From NCBI GenBank assembly GCA_005223375.1, contig RXOD01005000.1, positions 1 to 16,586 on the forward strand: a DNA stretch of 16,586 nucleotides, read 5' to 3'. The DNA is from Amoebophrya sp. AT5.2. Taxonomy: Eukaryota; Sar; Dinophyceae; Syndiniales; Amoebophryaceae. The translations under genes were made by a program, and so were the position numbers. The notes below the pieces were generated by a model, which saw nothing but the letters and a program-made list of their open reading frames with translations, did no database searches and was not told the DNA's origin. Positions 12,785 through 16,586 of this stretch are shown here, piece by piece (within the stretch, counting starts at the first letter, position 1; every line of letters begins with the position of its first letter).

Positions 12785-15700
12785 ATGGTGCGGAAGAGAG
12801 TACGGCCTCCACCTCGCTGGTCGTGCCTCCAGTTCCTCTTCTACTTCCAGTCTGGTCTGCTTGATCTCGGAACCCACCAGCAATACCATGTCGCCTCTGG
12901 CGCCAAGGGCAAAGCGGCAGCAAACGTGGGGGCGGAAGACGAGGGCAAGGGAGCAACCGCCGGGAAGAGAAAGGACGGGCGGCGGGGCGGGAAGAGCGAC
13001 GATAGCGGGGACTACCACCCCCGCGCTAATCGTCGTCGAACGGCTTCTGGCAAAGATACAGATGAGAATGAGAAGGGAAAAAGCATCAATCAAGGCACCA
13101 CCAAAACTGCGACAAAGGGCAAGAATACGAGTAGAAGAAAGAGCGAGGGTATTAATGCAGCTCGAAAGCACGAAAATGGTGCGGTTGCGGGGGCGCAGCC
13201 GACTACGAATAAGGGAAACAAAAGGAAAGCTTCGCAGTCTTCCTCCGGAACCAGCAGCAGGGAGGATCGCGCACCGGAGGCTGCCGCAAGGCAGCGGACG
13301 CAGGAGAAGAGAAACCGCCCAAGCGTGGGTCGACTTCACGAGGAACGCCGAAACGATGCCCAAGAAGAAGTACAAGACGAAAGCTCCTACCGGCAGCTGC
13401 TCGAAAGTGCGGAGGTGGCGAGCGTTTCCTTCTTCGACTACGATCCCGATGTGAACGAGGTTGCGGGCAATTTTTCTTTTGACGTCGCTAGCAGCCCGGT
13501 TGAGGGCACCGCCGCCGACCACGACTTGCTCCGCTACTCGGTGTACCTCGTCCCGACTAGCTACAACGCTTCGGAGGCCGGCGACATAGTCTTTGCGCAA
13601 AATTCAACGCAGGTGATTGCGATGAATTCTATCGCAGATGATTTCTTTGTCGGTTCGGTTGCAGGGGTGTCTGCGACATCCGGGAGCGACGCGAATGAAA
13701 CAAGCGGAAGTGTTGCCGGGAATGCGACCGAGACGTTGTTGCTGGAGATTCCGGAGAACACGAAAATCTTCAGAGAAAGTGCTACAACGGGAGCTGTAAG
13801 AATGTCTGCGCACTCGCCTGATTTATCCGTCTACATCGTGACGACGAATCGGACGCACCAGTTAAGCGTGCTGCAACTTTCCGGGATGGCTTCCTCTGTG
13901 CGCGACAACGCCATCGTGTTCGCGAACTCTACTCTCTCCTTCACAGACACCGATGGGGAGCTTGGCGAGGTGGCCGGGACGGTTTCCTTACCAGTGCCGT
14001 CCATCATCTCGCGCAACGACTTCTTCGCTTCCACCACTGCGCGGGACACGGCCGAGGTTATTCTTTCCGTCTTCGCGGTGACAGTTGGTGACTGCGTTTC
14101 CGCCGGTGCAACTTCTCTAGCGGTCAATTGCACGGACGCCAGCCACCGGCAGCTGCTTGCGGCGACCACGAACTTCACAGCGGAGGAAGAACAGACTGGC
14201 AGCCTGAGTGTGGACATTGGCGACAGCACGTCGATCGCGATTCCCGCATCGCATCCGGCGTTTCCAGCCGTCGGGACTTACTACACGTTTCTCGCGGTGT
14301 TCGTCACCATCCAGCCACAGAACGGGGGGACGATTCTTTCAGCTGGCGGTTCGATATCTCCGACGACAACGCCGACTGCCGTCGCGTCCTCCGCGCTCAC
14401 GGATTTCATCGCCGAGCCGAACCCAATCGCCGCAAACGCGACGTGCACTTTGACCACGAACTGTGAAATCACAGTCACGCGCGACAGCACCTTCTCCTCC
14501 GGCCTCACGAGTCGAAACCGCATCTTGATTCTCGATTCCGGGGAGACGTGCGGCACTGCCAACACCTCGCACTTTGCTGTCTGGGAGGGCGCGCTCCTGC
14601 AATCCTACCCGCTCGCGCCCCTCCTCGCCGGAGCCACGTCGGCGACGGTGGAAGTAGCCAGCAGCAGTTCCGGAACTACGAACTCGTCTGTGTTGTCCAC
14701 CTCGCTTGCGACGACGTACGACGACGCGCTGTATGCGAACGACACGGTGCATCTGAATTTCACCGCTCGGTTTGCGCTTGGCATCGCCGCGAGCGGCCCG
14801 GTCGGCGGCGATTTCAAGATCTGCTGGGTGGCCCAGGAGGAGAATGCCGGAAACAGCTTTGCGCCAGAAACCTACACAACCGAGATCGGCAGTTTTGCGA
14901 TGCGCGGGCCGTCGACCGTTTTCCTCAGTTTCCCGCTCAGCATGGAGGCGCCGACGGTGACCTGCCGCGTTGGGCTGGCGTGCATCTTCGCGATCCCCGA
15001 CTACCACGGGCTGGCCGCGGAAAACTCGATAATCGTGATGGACAAGGCGTATTCGTGCGGGGACGGCGCCAACCCGCTCGCGGGCACGGTTTCCTGGCTG
15101 GACGAGGCGCACCGCGGGCCCATGACGGACGGCCCCGTCAACAGCAACTACAACCGGTACTACCTCGGCGCCCCCGGGGATCGCACGGACACCTTCGTGA
15201 AGCTGCACGGGTTCAAGAAATACCGGGTTTGCTGGGCGGCGAGCTTCAACCAAACGGCGGCGGAACTCGGGCTGCTGGCAAAGTCAGAGATTCTAACCGC
15301 GCACTCTCTGTACATCGCGGACATCTACCTGGATATTTCGTACGAGAACTCCCCCGACAAAGACGGTCTCGGGATCGGTCTGGGCAGCTTCGAGCGGTTC
15401 TCGTCGGCCCCGACCTCGGAGGTGTTCGTCAGCTCCACGACGTTTCTGGTGGAGTGGACCGTGGACAGTGGGCCGGACGCGAGCAAAATCCTCTTCGCCA
15501 CCTACGATCCGGGCGGCAACAGTTTCTGTTGCTGGAACTCCCGGGCCGCGCGCGGCGATCCGCGCTTCTCCATCCAGGACGGCAGGTACGTAAAGGCGGT
15601 CTCTCCCCGTCCCGGAATCACCGACACTGCGTACGCGATCGTGTACTTCGACGGCAGCAAGGGCGCGCAGATAACGCGCACCATCGGCGCGGGCGGCACG

Positions 15701-16452
15701 CCGGTGACCAGAAACCTGCCCCTGCTGAACGTGACCGCCGCGAGTGCGCGGCTCGCGTACGTGTACGACGACCTGGTCTTGATCGGCGAGCCGTCCGTGA
15801 TCGACCCGAACTCCATCATCGCCGTGCCGCGGCCCGACAACACGGCCCTGGTGCTGTACCGCTGGAACCTGGAACTGTACCAGGAAGTGGACTTCAACAC
15901 GACGATCGAGAGCTTCGCGGTCGCGGAACACGGATTGGAGCCGCCGAGCTCAATCAACAATTATCTGCTGCCTCTCACGGTGAACGCAGATATTTTCGCG
16001 CTCACGGGCAACGGCAGCGATGTCACGGTGAATGCGGAGGGAATGGCGAGCAGCGGCGGCGGGGGGGGCAGTAGCGGCTCTGGCTCAGGGGCGGGGGGAA
16101 ACTCGTCGACGCTGTTGCGCATCCTTTCCTCGGCGGACAATGCGGACAATGAAAATTGCACGAATCAGACGCTGTACAGTGAGGACTTAGTGAACTCGAC
16201 CGAAAGCGGGAGCCCGAACTCAACAAACATCAGCGTGTGCACGCCTATCGGAGCCTCCTCAGAAGATGAGATCTTGGCCTCCTCCGCGTCTTCCAACATG
16301 ACCGTGGTCGCGAACGCGGGGATTTTTCGAATCGCGTCCGGCATAGCGAAGATCCATGGTACCTCCGGCTACGTGAACGACACAGTTCTTATCACAACAA
16401 GGTACGGACTGATCGTTTTCCAGATCAGCAAGGGATATGAGGGGGCCAGATG
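12785..16452 (+). CDS. secreted or surface glycoprotein with tandem beta-sandwich and C-x5-C/CW modules, 3'-incomplete
   Basis: The first in-frame ATG (12785) gives a basic start MVRKRVRPPPRW followed by a short hydrophobic run CLQFLFYFQSGLL, a weak signal peptide or signal anchor. Then comes a K/R/S/G-rich disordered stretch of about 170 residues. Two FN3/Ig-like candidates share [VL]SFxDxD...EVAG (13421 and 13934). Two cysteine modules share C-x5-C, then I[LI][IV][LM]D...CG, then CW (14444-14827 and 14963-15235). A beta-rich region follows, and a G/S linker (about 16045-16115) precedes the last part. About 26 N-x-S/T sequons are present, dense for an ectodomain. The frame closes at a TAA inside GTAAGT, so the coding exon very likely ends at 16452 and continues after an intron. 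CW-type cysteine modules occur, to my recollection, in large alveolate and stramenopile surface proteins. Ligand and role are unknown. An upstream exon could extend the N-terminus. Confidence 0.75.
13421..14090 (+). repeat. two related beta-sandwich-like units in the glycoprotein
   Basis: Unit one begins VSFFDYDPDVNEVAGNFSF (13424) and carries YSVYLV later. Unit two begins LSFTDTDGELGEVAGTVSL (13934) and carries LSVFAV at the equivalent place. The shared pattern is [VL]SFxDxD-x4-EVAG-x2-S followed by a Y/F-rich strand. This resembles FN3/Ig-like folds repeated in alveolate surface proteins. Fold assignment is by pattern only. Confidence 0.5.
14399..15330 (+). repeat. tandem cysteine modules C-x5-C ... 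CG ... CW
   Basis: Module A has cysteines at 14444 and 14462 (CTLTTNC), CG at 14549 and CW at 14822. Module B has cysteines at 14963 and 14981 (CRVGLAC), CG at 15056 and CW at 15230. The C-x5-C spacing is identical. The C2-to-CG gaps are 29 and 25 residues and the CG-to-CW gaps 91 and 58, so loops differ but the cysteine framework is shared. The residues before CG also align (ILILDSGETCG with IIVMDKAYSCG). Four conserved cysteines suggest two disulfides per module. Confidence 0.65.
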
Positions 16453-16458
16453 GTAAGT
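16453..16458 (+). promoter_or_regulatory. 5' splice donor GTAAGT at the end of the glycoprotein exon
   Basis: CCAGATG is followed by GTAAGT, a consensus donor. The only in-frame stop of the large frame (TAA, 16454-16456) lies within it, which strongly suggests the exon ends at 16452. One acceptor, GGGGGCAG ending at 16494, would give a 42-nt intron and a frame open to the window end. A better-looking acceptor, GGCTGCAG at 16560, would create TGA at the junction. The true acceptor may lie beyond the window. Confidence 0.65.
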
Positions 16459-16586
16459 TGTAAGAAACTACCGGAAAGTCGTACCAGGGGGCAGCGGGTC
16501 CCCTTCTTGGGTCTCCTGGGTGACGAGTGCGATGCGGCGCCTTGAATCGGGCGGCTGCAGAGATGCGTGCCCCGCCGTTGTGGCGG

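Noticed and set aside
12780..13454. Overlapping + strand frame of 224 codons starting ATGTCATGG
   Set aside because: The basic, low-complexity product stops where the beta-rich modules of the main frame begin. It is most likely a frame shadow of the K/R-rich region, though its ATG lies 5 nt before the preferred one.
12659..13600. Minus-strand open frame of about 313 codons opposite the glycoprotein N-terminus
   Set aside because: It overlaps the better-supported + frame, crosses the probable splice acceptor and shows no recognisable domain.
16045..16115. Glycine/serine-rich stretch as an engineered linker
   Set aside because: Codons and surrounding glycosylation sites fit natural low-complexity sequence, and nothing nearby suggests a vector.
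1..16586. CRISPR array, insertion sequence, phage or bacterial operon
   Set aside because: No regular direct repeats with spacers, transposase-like frame, terminal inverted repeats, Shine-Dalgarno sites or prokaryotic gene spacing were seen.

Overview
The window looks like nuclear DNA of a GC-rich, gene-dense protist. Three very long reading frames (about 2095, 1684 and at least 1222 residues) lie on the + strand with spacers of only about 0.4 and 0.7-1.0 kb. I see no convincing gene on the other strand, no Shine-Dalgarno-like starts and no bacterial operon signals. Several splice-like signals are present: a GTAAGT donor exactly at the end of the third frame, and pyrimidine-rich tracts ending in CAG just before the second and third genes. 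Long exons, same-strand gene order and large, partly disordered proteins would suit an alveolate of the dinoflagellate, syndinian or chromerid kind. That assignment is an inference of low to moderate confidence, and nothing here fixes the species.

Layout. (1) 1-6288: the 3' part of a giant multi-pass membrane protein gene, cut by the left edge. (2) 6289-6693: a spacer with an unusual array of AGAC/TAGAC motifs at about 11-nt spacing, a matching set of GTCTA motifs in inverted orientation, a predicted stem structure, a TATAAATA box, and a splice-acceptor-like tract 8 nt before the next start codon. (3) 6694-11748: a second giant membrane protein with clustered transmembrane helices separated by a disordered R/S/G-rich linker of more than 500 residues. 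(4) 11749-12784: a less GC-rich spacer and leader with short direct repeats, a compact hairpin and a probable intron end at 12684. (5) 12785-16452: most of a secreted or surface glycoprotein gene that continues past a splice donor at 16453.

I could not assign either membrane protein to a named family. They share an arrangement of three closely spaced helices, a 60-100 residue loop and a fourth helix. This occurs once in gene 1 and twice in gene 2, where the two loops also end in an alignable motif. The third gene has two FN3/Ig-like beta-sandwich candidates, two copies of a cysteine module (C-x5-C ... CG ... CW), and about 26 N-glycosylation sequons. The two giants may be paralogues or partners at one membrane, and the glycoprotein may act at the cell surface or in an endomembrane lumen. 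Any joint function is conjecture.
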